Assembly: GCA_049841155.1 (NCBI GenBank)
Contig: JASGHI010000003.1
Coordinates: 1,240,001 to 1,304,000, forward strand
Reading direction: 5' to 3'
Length of the DNA: 64,000 nucleotides
Source: ZC4RG30 sp049841155
GTDB taxonomy: Bacteria; Pseudomonadota; Gammaproteobacteria; Steroidobacterales; Steroidobacteraceae
The translations under genes were made by a program, and so were the position numbers. The notes under the pieces are model-generated. The model was not told the DNA's origin. It ran no database searches and was given only the letters and a program-made list of their open reading frames with translations. This document shows positions 45,298 to 54,096 of the stretch, in pieces. Position 1 is the first letter of the stretch, and the number at the start of each line of letters is the position of its first letter.

Positions 45298-46233
45298 GTG
45301 CCAGACCTCTCCGCTCTCGACCACGGCACGATCATTCGCATGATCGGCCGCGAGCTTGCCGACAGCTACGACGAAGAGCTCGAGATGGAGATCGACGACG
45401 AGGACAGCGACCCGCGCACGCTGGTCGAACCCAATGCCATCGAGCAGACGGCAGAGGAAAAAGCCGGCCGCCGCCGCTATTTCCGCGAACTGTTCCGGCT
45501 GCAGGGCGAGCTGGTCAAGCTGCAGGACTGGGTGGCGGCCACGCGCCAGAAGGTGGTCATCCTGTTCGAAGGTCGCGACGCGGCTGGAAAAGGTGGCGCG
45601 ATCAAGCGCATCACGCAGCGGCTGAACCCCCGCATCTGCCGGGTGGTGGCGCTGCCGGCGCCGAACGACCGCGAACGCACGCAGTGGTATTTCCAGCGCT
45701 ACGTCGCGCACCTTCCCGCCGCCGGGGAAATCGTGCTGTTCGACCGCAGCTGGTACAACCGCGCCGGCGTCGAGCACGTGATGGGGTTCTGCACACCCGG
45801 GGAATACGAGGAATTCTTCCGCTCCGTGCCGGAGTTCGAGCGCATGCTGGTCCGTGCCGGCGTACGGCTGCTCAAGTACTGGTTTTCGATCACCGATGAA
45901 GAGCAGCATCTGCGGTTCCTTGCCCGCATCCATGATCCCCTGAAACAGTGGAAGCTCTCGGCGATGGACCTGGAGTCGCGCCGCCGCTGGGAGGACTACA
46001 CCAGGGCCAAGGAGCTGATGCTGGAGCGCACCCACATCAGCGAGGCGCCGTGGTGGGTCGTGCAGGCCGTCGACAAGAAGACCGCGCGCCTGAACTGCAT
46101 GCACCACCTGCTGCAGCAGTTTCCCTACGTCGCCTCGACCAAACCCGGCATCCAGCTGCCGGAGCGGGAGCGCCACGAGGACTACGTGCGCCATCCGGTG
46201 CCGCCCGAGATGTTCGTGCCGGAGATCTACTGA
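45298..46233 (+). CDS. ppk2: Polyphosphate kinase 2 family protein
   Basis: Transfers phosphate between polyphosphate and nucleoside diphosphates. I start at GTG 45298, 2 bases after the PiT stop; earlier codons in the frame overlap PiT. The 311 residues show an acidic N-terminal stretch, then Walker A GRDAAGKGG, the lid ALPAPNDRERTQWYFQRY, Walker B LFDRSWYNRAGVEHVMGFC, and the WYxx...DKKTARLNCMHHLL segment. This is the one-domain class I form. The direct link to a phosphate transporter supports polyP storage or use. Confidence 0.94.
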   Translation: MPDLSALDHGTIIRMIGRELADSYDEELEMEIDDEDSDPRTLVEPNAIEQTAEEKAGRRRYFRELFRLQGELVKLQDWVAATRQKVVILFEGRDAAGKGGAIKRITQRLNPRICRVVALPAPNDRERTQWYFQRYVAHLPAAGEIVLFDRSWYNRAGVEHVMGFCTPGEYEEFFRSVPEFERMLVRAGVRLLKYWFSITDEEQHLRFLARIHDPLKQWKLSAMDLESRRRWEDYTRAKELMLERTHISEAPWWVVQAVDKKTARLNCMHHLLQQFPYVASTKPGIQLPERERHEDYVRHPVPPEMFVPEIY

Positions 46234-46376
46234 CCGATATCAATACTACTCTCGGCTGCCTGCGCCAGCGCGGCGAACAGCTGCGCACCGAGATTCACGT
46301 CCGCCGCGACGCCTACCCCACAGCCAAGCGCTGCCTGCCCTGCCAGCAGAAGCACGAGCAGCACCGGCGGGCGTGA
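46230..46376 (+). pseudogene. Remnant of a DksA/TraR-type zinc finger
   Basis: The reading frame after ppk2 encodes a stretch with RGEQLRTEIHVRRDAYPTA then KRCLPCQQKHEQ. This matches the end of DksA/TraR C4 zinc fingers (normally CxxCGExI...YPTAxxCxxCQ). The second C-x-x-C is intact, but in the first only one cysteine remains (GCLRQRG). No start codon precedes it in frame. I read it as the 3' remnant of a DksA/TraR-family gene, not as an active one. Confidence 0.45.
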
Positions 46377-46377
46377 A

Positions 46378-46398
46378 GGCCCGGAGAATCTCCGGGCC
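46378..46398. terminator. Bidirectional terminator stem between convergent genes
   Basis: GGCCCGGAG (46378-46386) pairs perfectly with CTCCGGGCC (46390-46398) across a 3-base loop. It lies between the plus-strand ppk2 region and the minus-strand GFA gene. No T-tract is present on either side. Confidence 0.55.
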
Positions 46399-46430
46399 CA
46401 GCCATCAACAGAGGCCGTTCAGTCAGGAGC

Positions 46431-46868
46431 TCACGAGCCCTGCGGCCACACGAAGTCCGGGCGCAGGCCTTCGTATACAGGACGGCCGTCGCCCGGCCGG
46501 GCGACACCCGCGGCCGGATCGTAGAACGCATGGTAGGCCGCATCGGGGATCTTGTCCTCGTAGCCCATGAGATTCGGAACGACTACGCGGATACGCTTTT
46601 GCTTGTCGTCGAGCAGCAATGGCTTTCCGCAGGTTTCACACAAGCCGATTTCCAGAGGGCCATTGGCGTTCCTGTCGTTGAAAGGCACGCGCTTGAGCGT
46701 GCCGGCACCTTCCACGGCCAGATCGCGGTAATTGAAGAACACCACGTGCGTGGTCGGCTGGCCGGTCACGCGCTTGCACACGGAACAGTGACAGGTGTGG
46801 TTGTCGATCGGCTCTTTGTCGGAATAGGTACGGTGATGCTCACAGCCGCCTTCGTACTTGTGTGTCAT
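46431..46868 (-). CDS. GFA-family (glutathione-dependent formaldehyde-activating-like) zinc protein
   Basis: I start at ATG 46868 (MTHKYEGGCEHHRTYS) with GAGGG upstream; the frame opens at 47015. The 145 residues show the CENP-V/GFA beta-tent fold: CEHHRTY, CHCSVCKRVTGQP and later GLCETCGKPLL, all zinc-binding cysteines. GFA-like proteins act on glutathione or other thiol adducts; the substrate is unknown here. It follows the redoxin gene by 13 bases and is the last gene of the Gfo/Idh-led operon. Confidence 0.85.
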   Translation of the reverse strand: MTHKYEGGCEHHRTYSDKEPIDNHTCHCSVCKRVTGQPTTHVVFFNYRDLAVEGAGTLKRVPFNDRNANGPLEIGLCETCGKPLLLDDKQKRIRVVVPNLMGYEDKIPDAAYHAFYDPAAGVARPGDGRPVYEGLRPDFVWPQGS

Positions 46869-46881
46869 GGCATGCCCTCGC

Positions 46882-48144
46882 TCAGTTCTCGCGCCAGTAC
46901 CCGGTGTTGCCCGCGAACATGCCGGCATCCGGAAGGTGCCCCAGGATTGCCCGGCGCAGCGCCAGTTTGTCGACCTGGCCCGAGTGCTGGAATATGACTC
47001 TGCCGTCCGGCGCAATCACCATCGTGAAGGGTACGCCCGACTCCCAGCTCTTGTCGAAGGCCGCCATCACGGCATAGACGTCTTCGGTGTCGACCTGCAG
47101 GTTGCGAATCGCCGAGTGCGTCTTCTCGAGGAACTTCTGGACGGCGGCTTTCTGTGCCGGCTCGTCGACGGATACCGAGACGAACTCGAAATCCCGCGAC
47201 CGGTACCAAAGATAGGTCTCCAGCAGCTCCGGGTACTCGATCTGGCAGGGCGCGCACCATGTCGCCCAGAAGTTGACCATCAACGTCTTGCGATCCGGAT
47301 TGGAACGCAGCTTGCGCAGGTCCTCGATGCTCGCGCTGGCGAGAGTGACCGGAGATGCGAGCCACTCCTGCATCTCCTTCTTCGCGTTGTCGGCGTGCGA
47401 TTTCCACTTGGTGCTGCAGCCGAATACAGGTGTGTGCGGCACTGCCACCGGCTGGCCGGCCACCAGCGCGTCGATGGCGTTGCGCGCATCGTTCACACTC
47501 ACCTTCTCCGCCTGCATCCGGTCATCGATCCGGCCCTCGTAGCGCAGCTTGCGCTGCGCATCGAACACGAAGATGTGCGGCGTCACCTTCGGTCCGTAGG
47601 CGTGCGAGACCGACTGGGTATCGCCGTCATACAGATAGTCGAAATTGAACTTGCGATAGTCGGCCCGGATCTTCATCGACTCGAACGAGTCGTCGACGTC
47701 GCTGTAGTTGAGCTCCCGGGGGCTGACCGCATCGGGACCATTCGGCGCGATCGCCAGCAGCTTCAGACCCTTGCCGGCGTAGTCATTGACGATCGCCTTG
47801 ATGCGCCCCTCGTACAGCTGCGATGCCGGGCAATGGTTCGAGACGAACACGACGACCAGAACTTTTGCGTCTGCATAGTCCTTGAGCGAGTGCATCTTCC
47901 CGTCCGTGCCGCGCAATGTGAAATCCGGTGCAGCAGCGCCGATTGCCAGCGTCGGATGCTCGCTCTGGTCCTTTTGCATCTGCGCCTGGTAGGCAGAGGC
48001 CGCGGCGGAGTCGACCCCCGGCGGCGACTCGCCGGATTGCGCTGCTGCCGCAGGAGCGCTGGCGACGGCAGGAGCCTGCTGACGCGAACATCCCTGTGCA
48101 AACACCAATATGCCCAACGCCAGCAAGGTCATCGTCGTTTTCAT
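46882..48144 (-). CDS. Two-domain redoxin/thioredoxin-like lipoprotein
   Basis: I start at ATG 48144, preceded by AGGAGG; the frame opens at 48249. The signal ends in lipobox AQGC, so the mature protein is an exported lipoprotein. The first domain (about 65-260) is AhpC/TSA-like, with APDFTLRGTDGK and the single-cysteine SNHCPAS. The second (about 275-420) is TlpA-like, with MVNFWATWCAPCQIEYPE, carrying the WCAPC redox pair. Exported thiol reductase activity is likely; the partner is unknown. It starts 19 bases after the aldo/keto reductase stop. Confidence 0.87.
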   Translation of the reverse strand: MKTTMTLLALGILVFAQGCSRQQAPAVASAPAAAAQSGESPPGVDSAAASAYQAQMQKDQSEHPTLAIGAAAPDFTLRGTDGKMHSLKDYADAKVLVVVFVSNHCPASQLYEGRIKAIVNDYAGKGLKLLAIAPNGPDAVSPRELNYSDVDDSFESMKIRADYRKFNFDYLYDGDTQSVSHAYGPKVTPHIFVFDAQRKLRYEGRIDDRMQAEKVSVNDARNAIDALVAGQPVAVPHTPVFGCSTKWKSHADNAKKEMQEWLASPVTLASASIEDLRKLRSNPDRKTLMVNFWATWCAPCQIEYPELLETYLWYRSRDFEFVSVSVDEPAQKAAVQKFLEKTHSAIRNLQVDTEDVYAVMAAFDKSWESGVPFTMVIAPDGRVIFQHSGQVDKLALRRAILGHLPDAGMFAGNTGYWREN

Positions 48145-48163
48145 GTTACCTCCTGCAATCGAG

Positions 48164-49141
48164 CTACTTACCCGCGTACCAGTTCGCGCGCCGCCATTGA
48201 TGAGCCCGCAGCCGGCGTTCGACGGCGTCGCCGAGGGGTGCCTGCGCACCGGCGGCCAGATTCGCGTCGGCTTGCCGGACGTTGCGGATGCCCGATATGA
48301 CCACTGAAACGGCGCGCGGCTTCAGCGCAAAGCGCAGCGCCGCGGCTGCCAGCGCCGGCTCTTCACCCTCCAGCTCACCACGGATGGCATCGACGCGCCG
48401 CACGGTGCGTTCCAGGCGGTCTCCGGCAAAATAGCGGCAGCGGAAATCATCCGCTGCAAACCGGGTCTTCGAATCGAATTTCCCGGTCAGCGCGCCTTCA
48501 TCCAGCGCCACACGAACGATCACCGCCACGCGGTGCTCCTCGGCGACCGGAAACAGCTCCGCCTGCGGCTCCTGCTCGAAGATGTTGTAGATGACCTGCA
48601 CGGAATCGACCCAGCCACCGCGCATCAGGTCAATGACGCAGTTCTGGTCGTGTTCCGGCGTGCTGATGCCGATGCCGCGGATCTTCCCTTCGCGCTGCAA
48701 CTCGCGCAGCGTTTCGAACGCCGCCGGTTCCCGGTTCCACGCGCGGGTCCAGGTGTGCAGCTGCACGAGATCGATGCAATCGGTCTGCAGGTCGCGCAGG
48801 CTGCGCTCGAGGCGCTCGCGCAGATACCGCTCGCCATAGCATTCTTCGAGGCGGTCGTAGGGACTCGGCGGCCATGAACCGGCCGCCGGGGGAATCTTTG
48901 TCGCCACGTATACGCGGTCGCGCGGCCGTTGAGCCAGCACGCGGCCGATCAGCCGTTCGCTGCGCCCGTCGCCGTACCCCTGTGCGGTGTCGATGAAATT
49001 TCCGCCCAGATCCAGGAATCTTTGCAGCGCCGCGAGGGAGTCGTCGTCGGACTGCGGCCCCCACCCGCCGCCGAGGGCCCAGGCACCAAAGCCCACCGGG
49101 GAGACCCTCCAGCCCAGCCTGCCAAACTGCCGATCGTTCAT
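48164..49141 (-). CDS. Aldo/keto reductase
   Basis: NADPH-dependent oxidoreductase of a carbonyl or sugar. I start at ATG 49141 (MNDRQFGRLGWRVSPVGFGAW); the frame extends to 49468 inside the neighbour. The 325 residues have FIDTAQGYGDGRSERLIGRVL (Asp and Tyr of the catalytic tetrad), RVYVATKI (Lys), LVQLHTW (His), GIGIST and the C-terminal NADP-binding VVISGIRNVRQADAN. It is third in the operon that begins with the Gfo/Idh/MocA gene, and so is probably part of the same sugar route. Confidence 0.92.
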   Translation of the reverse strand: MNDRQFGRLGWRVSPVGFGAWALGGGWGPQSDDDSLAALQRFLDLGGNFIDTAQGYGDGRSERLIGRVLAQRPRDRVYVATKIPPAAGSWPPSPYDRLEECYGERYLRERLERSLRDLQTDCIDLVQLHTWTRAWNREPAAFETLRELQREGKIRGIGISTPEHDQNCVIDLMRGGWVDSVQVIYNIFEQEPQAELFPVAEEHRVAVIVRVALDEGALTGKFDSKTRFAADDFRCRYFAGDRLERTVRRVDAIRGELEGEEPALAAAALRFALKPRAVSVVISGIRNVRQADANLAAGAQAPLGDAVERRLRAHQWRRANWYAGK

Positions 49142-49166
49142 GCTGGGCCCCGTATCTGCCGCAAGG

Positions 49167-50222
49167 CTAGGGCAGTCCCAGCAGCCGTCGATTGCGCGCG
49201 GCGTCTGTCCCTGCACCGGCGAAGTCATCGAAGGCATGATCGGTGACGCGGATGATGTGCTCGCGGATGAAACGCGCCCCCTCGCGCGCGCCGTCTTCCG
49301 GATGCTTGAGGCAGCACTCCCATTCGAGCACGGCCCATCCGGGGAAGTTGTACTGGGCCATCTTGCTGAACACCGATTTGAAATCGACCTGCCCGTCGCC
49401 CAGAGAGCGGAAGCGGCCGGGGCGGTCGATCCATGCCTGATAACCGCCATAGACGCCGGAGCGGCCATTCGGCCGGAACTCGGCGTCCTTCACATGGAAC
49501 ATGCGGATGCGCCGGTGATAGATGTCGAGGTAGGACAGATAGTCGAGCTGCTGCAGCACGAAGTGGCTGGGATCGAACAGGATATTGGCGCGCGGATGGT
49601 CGTCGACGGCTGCGAGAAAGCGCTCGAATGTCACCCCGTCATGCAGGTCCTCGCCCGGATGGATCTCGTAGCACAGATCCACACCTGCCGCGTCGAACGC
49701 ATCGAGGATCGGACGCCAGCGACGCGCCAGCTCCGCGAACGCCTCCTCGATGAGGCCTGCCGGGCGCTGCGGCCACGGGTAGGCCAGATGCCACGCCAGT
49801 GCACCGGAAAATGTCGCGTGCGCCGTGAGGCCGAGATTGCGGCTCGCCTGGGCGGCCCACAGCAACTGCTGGTGTGCCCACTCGCGCCGGCGTTGTGGAT
49901 CGCCGTGCACCTGGGCAGGCGCAAAGGCATCGAACAGCTCATCGAACGCCGGATGAGTGGCTATCAGCTGGCCCTGCAGATGAGTGGACAGCTCCGTGAG
50001 CTGCAGGCCATGGGATGCCAGCGTGCCGACGATCTCGTCGCAGTAGGTGCGGCTCGCTGCTGCCGTGCGAAGATCGAAAAGCCGGGCATCCCACGTGGGA
50101 ATCTGCACTCCCGCGTAGCCAAGACTGGCCGCCCAGCCGGCGATGCCTGCGAGCGAATTGAACGGCGCCGCATCGCCCGCGAACTGTGCGAGGAATATTC
50201 CCGGCCCCTTGACGCTCTTCAT
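49167..50222 (-). CDS. Sugar phosphate isomerase/epimerase (TIM barrel), cytoplasmic
   Basis: AP-endonuclease-2-type TIM barrel. The 351 residues contain LTELSTHLQGQLIA, DLCYEIHPGEDLHDG and NILFDPSHFVLQQLD, with the E, D and H residues that bind the metal in IolE-like enzymes, then RMFHVKDAEFRPNG and WECCLKHPEDG. No signal peptide is visible, unlike the isomerase copies further right. It lies 10 bases after the Gfo/Idh/MocA gene. This pair is found in sugar and keto-glycoside degradation systems. Confidence 0.9.
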   Translation of the reverse strand: MKSVKGPGIFLAQFAGDAAPFNSLAGIAGWAASLGYAGVQIPTWDARLFDLRTAAASRTYCDEIVGTLASHGLQLTELSTHLQGQLIATHPAFDELFDAFAPAQVHGDPQRRREWAHQQLLWAAQASRNLGLTAHATFSGALAWHLAYPWPQRPAGLIEEAFAELARRWRPILDAFDAAGVDLCYEIHPGEDLHDGVTFERFLAAVDDHPRANILFDPSHFVLQQLDYLSYLDIYHRRIRMFHVKDAEFRPNGRSGVYGGYQAWIDRPGRFRSLGDGQVDFKSVFSKMAQYNFPGWAVLEWECCLKHPEDGAREGARFIREHIIRVTDHAFDDFAGAGTDAARNRRLLGLP

Positions 50223-50232
50223 GACATGACCC

Positions 50233-51396
50233 CTAGCCGAGCTTCACCCAGCCCGTTCGGTTGCGACTGCTGAGAATCGCCTGATCAACGAAACGCATGC
50301 CGCGGACGCCGGCATCGATGCCCGGCAGCACGCCGGCAGCGCAATCCCGCTCCGCGCGGCCTTGCTCCCGGATGGTCCGCGCGAAGTCGCGATAGATGTT
50401 GGCAAAGGCCTCGATGTACCCTTCCGGATGTCCTGACGGCAGACGCGAGGCGGCGCGTGCATCCCGCCCCAGCTGCGGCGCGCCGCTGTGGATCTGCTCG
50501 CTGCGGCCGTCGAGCCACAGCAGCTGCAATTCATTCGGCCTTTCCTGATTCCAGGCAAGGCTCCCCAGTTCGCCGTAGACATGGATTTCGAGCCGGTTGC
50601 GCTCCCCCGCCGCGATCTGCGTAGCGTGAAGCACGGCTGGAGCGCCGTTGTCCAGGCGCAGCAGGACATTGCAGTCATCATCGAGAACGCGGCCGGGTAC
50701 GATGCTGGAAAGATCCGCGCACAACTCGGCGACCTCGCATCCGGATATGAATTCGAGCAGGTTGAATGCGTGTACGCCGATGTCACCGATACAGCCGCCG
50801 ATACCCGCCTTCGCCGGGTCGGCGCGCCAGGCCGCCTGGCTGTTGCCGCCGTTCTCGACGGGCTGACTCAGCCAGCCCTGGGAATACTCGACGACGGCCT
50901 TGCGCACCCGGCCAAGCCGCCCACTGCGGCAGATCTCCCGCGCCTCCCTCACCAGCGGATAGCCCGTGTAGGTGTAAGTGAGCGCATAGATGCCCGGCGC
51001 GCCGCGCACTACGGATTGCAGTTCGAGCGCCTCGGGCAGCGATGCCGCAGCAGGCTTGTCGCAGATCACATGGAACCCGGCCCGCAGTGCCGCGCTTGCG
51101 ATCTCGAAATGCGTGTGATTGGGTGTAACGATCGAGACGCAATCGACGCGATCCGTGCGGACGCGTTCGCGCTCGATCAGCTCCGTGAAGCTTGCGTACA
51201 CGCGTGCGGGATCCAGGTGGTAATCGCGCCCGGCCTGCGCGGACTTGGCTGCATCGCGGCTGAAGGCACCGGCGACCAGCTGGAATTCGCCGTCGAGTTC
51301 CGCCGCCATGCGGTGCACGGGACCGATGAACGATCCCGGCCCACCGCCGATCATGGCCATGCGCAGACGCGAGCCATCACTCGTCACGCGTCCCAC
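50233..51396 (-). CDS. Gfo/Idh/MocA-family oxidoreductase
   Basis: NAD(P)-dependent sugar or inositol dehydrogenase. The frame begins with GTG 51396; GTG 51387 has better spacing to GAGGGG, and ATG 51360 is also possible. Visible are MAMIGGGPGSFIGPVHR (nucleotide-binding glycine loop), VSIVTPNHTHFEIASAALRAGFHVICDKPAA (the E/D-K-P motif) and GGCIGDIGVHAFNLLEFISG (catalytic D and H). It is the first gene of a five-gene operon. A LacI-type operator lies 26 bases upstream. Confidence 0.92.
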   Translation of the reverse strand: MGRVTSDGSRLRMAMIGGGPGSFIGPVHRMAAELDGEFQLVAGAFSRDAAKSAQAGRDYHLDPARVYASFTELIERERVRTDRVDCVSIVTPNHTHFEIASAALRAGFHVICDKPAAASLPEALELQSVVRGAPGIYALTYTYTGYPLVREAREICRSGRLGRVRKAVVEYSQGWLSQPVENGGNSQAAWRADPAKAGIGGCIGDIGVHAFNLLEFISGCEVAELCADLSSIVPGRVLDDDCNVLLRLDNGAPAVLHATQIAAGERNRLEIHVYGELGSLAWNQERPNELQLLWLDGRSEQIHSGAPQLGRDARAASRLPSGHPEGYIEAFANIYRDFARTIREQGRAERDCAAGVLPGIDAGVRGMRFVDQAILSSRNRTGWVKLG

Positions 51397-51421
51397 CCCT
51401 CTAAAATAGCCATATTATTGC

Positions 51422-51439
51422 AATGTAACCGATATCATT
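51422..51439. promoter_or_regulatory. LacI-type operator, site A
   Basis: AATGTAACCGATATCATT shares the pattern TGTAA-N-CG-R-T-W-T-C-A with the three sites around the LacI-family gene. It sits directly upstream of the Gfo/Idh/MocA operon. Binding is inferred from shared sequence. Confidence 0.7.
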
Positions 51440-51533
51440 TGCGTTTCATAGCGAATCCGGCCGAGCCCAAATCGGCACGGCGGAGCTGGAATCTGCACAT
51501 CATTGCGCAGTATGGCGGCAGGGATGCTGCGGG

Positions 51534-53663
51534 TCAGCGCGACGCGGCGTCGGGCAATGCAAACGCCACGTAGGCGGACCCCTGCGGGCCCGTCCGGTCG
51601 CGACGGCCGCTGGTCGCGATCACAACATATTGCCGCCCCCCGCTCATGTAGGTGATGGGTGTGGCCTGTCCCGCATAGGGCAACGAATGCTCCCACAGCA
51701 TCTGTCCGTCACGGCTGTCGAAAGCGCGGAACTTGCGGTCAAACAACGTCGCCCCGATGAAAACGAGATTGCCCGCCGTCACCAGCGGCCCGCCGTAGTT
51801 CTCCGAACCGGTGTTGCGCAGCCCCTTTGCCGCGAGCTCAGGATACTCTCCCAGCGGTACTTTCCACAGATACTCGCCGGTATTCAGGTCTATGGCGTTG
51901 AGAGTCCCCCAGGGCGGCTTCACGGCCGGATAGCCCTGGGGATCGAGAAACTTGCGGTAACCGCCGAAGCGGAACCGGGCGGCCGGCACCTGCGCCTGTG
52001 GCGGAGCCGGCTCACGATCACTTCCCGCGGCACCGCCGGCCTCCTGGCCGTGCCGGACGAAATCGATGAGCTGCGGAAGAATGGCGCGATCGATGAAGGG
52101 GAACCCGGGCATGCGCCCCCTGCCCTCCAGAACCGCGCTGCGGACCTGATCATCGTCGAGCTCGCGGGCCGCGGCGGCAAGCGATGGAAATACGGGGGGA
52201 AAGCCATTGCGGTCCGCACCATGGCAGGGCGCGCACAGGTTCTGGTAGGTCGCGACTCCGGCATTGGCGGCCTTGCCGTCGTTCTCGACGAGACTGCCGC
52301 TCCATGCGACGTCGTTGCTGTTCACGTAGATCACGCCGCGCCTGGGGTCGACGGCAGGACCGCCCCATTCCGCGCCACCATCGAATCCCGGGAACACCAC
52401 CGTAGGCTGCCGCGTCGACAGCGGCACGAATTGCCCGTCGCTGCGGAAAGTGCGGAACTGCGTGACGGCCCAGTCATGGGCGTCGGCGTCACGTTCCGTC
52501 AGCAGATCCGCGGTCAGCCTCTGGCGCGCGAAGGGCACCGGCTTCTGCGGGAAGGGCTGCGTGGGCGAGGCCTGCTCGCCCGGCATGTCGCTCGCCGGAA
52601 CGCTGCGCTCCTCGATCGGGAAGAGCGGGACCCCGCTGAGACGGTCGAACACGAACAGGAACCCCTGCTTCGTCGGCTGCGCCACCGCATCGATCCTGCG
52701 TCCATCGCGTGCCAGTGTGAGCAATACCGGAGGCGAGGAGATATCGCGGTCCCACAGATCGTGATGAACAGTCTGGAAATGCCACAGCCGCCGTCCGGTC
52801 CGCGCATCCAGGGCGATCAGGGTATCGGAGAACAGATTGTTCCCGATTCGATCCGCGCCGTAGAAGTCGTCCACGGCCGAGCCCGTGGGCGCAAAGACGA
52901 TGCCGCGCCTGGCATCCACGGCCATTCCTGCCCAGCTGTTTGCCGCACCGGCATATGCCTCGGCACCTGCCGGCCAGGTCTCGTAGCCGCTCTCGCCGGG
53001 ATGCGGAAGGGTGTTGAAGCTCCACCGCAGCGCACCGGTACGCACGTCGTAGGCCCGGATGGCCCCAGGCGCCGCGGGCTTGGTTTCCGAAGTGCGGAAT
53101 CCGATGATGAGCAGATCCTTCCACACGATGCCCGGTGAGGTGGCATACGCGGCAATCTTCGCGGCGTCTGCACGCAACCCTTGCCGCAGGTCGATCCGTC
53201 CGTCCACGCCGAAGGAAGATACCGGCTTGCCGCTCGCGGGATCGAGCGCATAGAGGAAGTTCATGATGCCGACAAACAGCCGCTGTTCGCGACCTTTGCG
53301 CCAGTAGGTCAGCCCGCGGGATGGCTGGGTCCCCTTGATGCCGGAATCGAAGGTCCACGCGGCGGTGCCGGTTGCCGAATCGAGCGCAATGACGCGCAGG
53401 CCGGGCGTCAGGCCATACAACATGTGTCCGACGGCGATCGGCTGTGTCTGGATTTCGCCCGCCTCCATGTCGAACCGCCAGGCCTGCTCGAGCCGCGGCA
53501 CGCTATGCGTATCGATCTGGGTCAGGACCGAAAAGCGCTGCCCTTCAGGACCGCCTCCATAGGCCGGATAGTCCGAGTCCGGAGCCGCAGCAAGGGCCGC
53601 GGCCACCCACCCCGCCATGGCTGCGGCAGCTGCCAGCGACCGGACGATGCGCACTGTGCACAT
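51534..53663 (-). CDS. PQQ-dependent dehydrogenase with inserted cytochrome c domain
   Basis: Periplasmic quinoprotein that oxidises a sugar or alcohol. I start at ATG 53663 (MCTVRIVRSLAAAAAMAG), the frame opening earlier at 53774. The 709 residues have a signal peptide ending at ALAAAP, propeller blades with DSATGTAAWTFDSG, GVDGRIDLRQGL, DARTGRRLWHFQTVHHDLWDRD and DLNTGEYLWKVPLGEYPEL. A haem-binding YQNLCAPCHG lies about residue 490, inserted before the last blade. Membrane-bound glucose/quinate-type relatives lack this haem. It is the last gene of the operon led by the TonB receptor. Confidence 0.93.
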   Translation of the reverse strand: MCTVRIVRSLAAAAAMAGWVAAALAAAPDSDYPAYGGGPEGQRFSVLTQIDTHSVPRLEQAWRFDMEAGEIQTQPIAVGHMLYGLTPGLRVIALDSATGTAAWTFDSGIKGTQPSRGLTYWRKGREQRLFVGIMNFLYALDPASGKPVSSFGVDGRIDLRQGLRADAAKIAAYATSPGIVWKDLLIIGFRTSETKPAAPGAIRAYDVRTGALRWSFNTLPHPGESGYETWPAGAEAYAGAANSWAGMAVDARRGIVFAPTGSAVDDFYGADRIGNNLFSDTLIALDARTGRRLWHFQTVHHDLWDRDISSPPVLLTLARDGRRIDAVAQPTKQGFLFVFDRLSGVPLFPIEERSVPASDMPGEQASPTQPFPQKPVPFARQRLTADLLTERDADAHDWAVTQFRTFRSDGQFVPLSTRQPTVVFPGFDGGAEWGGPAVDPRRGVIYVNSNDVAWSGSLVENDGKAANAGVATYQNLCAPCHGADRNGFPPVFPSLAAAARELDDDQVRSAVLEGRGRMPGFPFIDRAILPQLIDFVRHGQEAGGAAGSDREPAPPQAQVPAARFRFGGYRKFLDPQGYPAVKPPWGTLNAIDLNTGEYLWKVPLGEYPELAAKGLRNTGSENYGGPLVTAGNLVFIGATLFDRKFRAFDSRDGQMLWEHSLPYAGQATPITYMSGGRQYVVIATSGRRDRTGPQGSAYVAFALPDAASR

Positions 53664-53679
53664 CGTGGCAAGCCGCAGC

Positions 53680-54087
53680 CTATTCGCCTTCTTTCGGCCT
53701 GGCGATGTCGTGATACAGACGCTTGCCGTCATCAAGGACGACATAGAAGAGGGACATGCCCTTCGAACCATCACGCATCGGATGCCCCACGACGGTGATT
53801 GGATCGCCGACCTTGAAGGTCGAACGGTTCCAGCCCTGGCGCGCCATGATGTTCACCGAACCACCCTCGATGTCCCAGTTGCCGGCCATGCCTTCCTGGC
53901 CGGGTCCCGACACCACCTTGATGAGGATGTGTGCATGCGGATTCGTCCAGTTGTACTGCAGCACCGTGCCCTTGAGCGTCTGGTTCTTGTTCATATCGAA
54001 CATGCTGAACGAATGATGAGCCCATGCACTGCCCATCACGACCGATGTGGCACACAGAGCCAGAACTCTCAGCATTTTCATTGCCAT
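53680..54087 (-). CDS. DUF6152 family exported protein (copy 3)
   Basis: The 135 residues have a signal peptide ending at SAWA, then HHSFSMFDMNKNQTLKGTVLQYNWTNPHAHILIKV, the classical DUF6152 signature (HHS, then NPH), and FKVGDPITVVGHPMRDGSKG. ATG 54087 lies 3 bases after GGAG; ATG 54081 would have better spacing. It lies between the MFS transporter and the PQQ dehydrogenase, in an operon that also holds two G-H-W-E proteins. A metal-related role in the periplasm is inference. Confidence 0.88.
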   Translation of the reverse strand: MAMKMLRVLALCATSVVMGSAWAHHSFSMFDMNKNQTLKGTVLQYNWTNPHAHILIKVVSGPGQEGMAGNWDIEGGSVNIMARQGWNRSTFKVGDPITVVGHPMRDGSKGMSLFYVVLDDGKRLYHDIARPKEGE

Positions 54088-54096
54088 GATCTCCAG

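Noticed and set aside
46858..48300. 480-codon plus-strand frame opposite the redoxin gene
   Set aside because: Antisense shadow; the minus strand has a lipobox and WCAPC motif.
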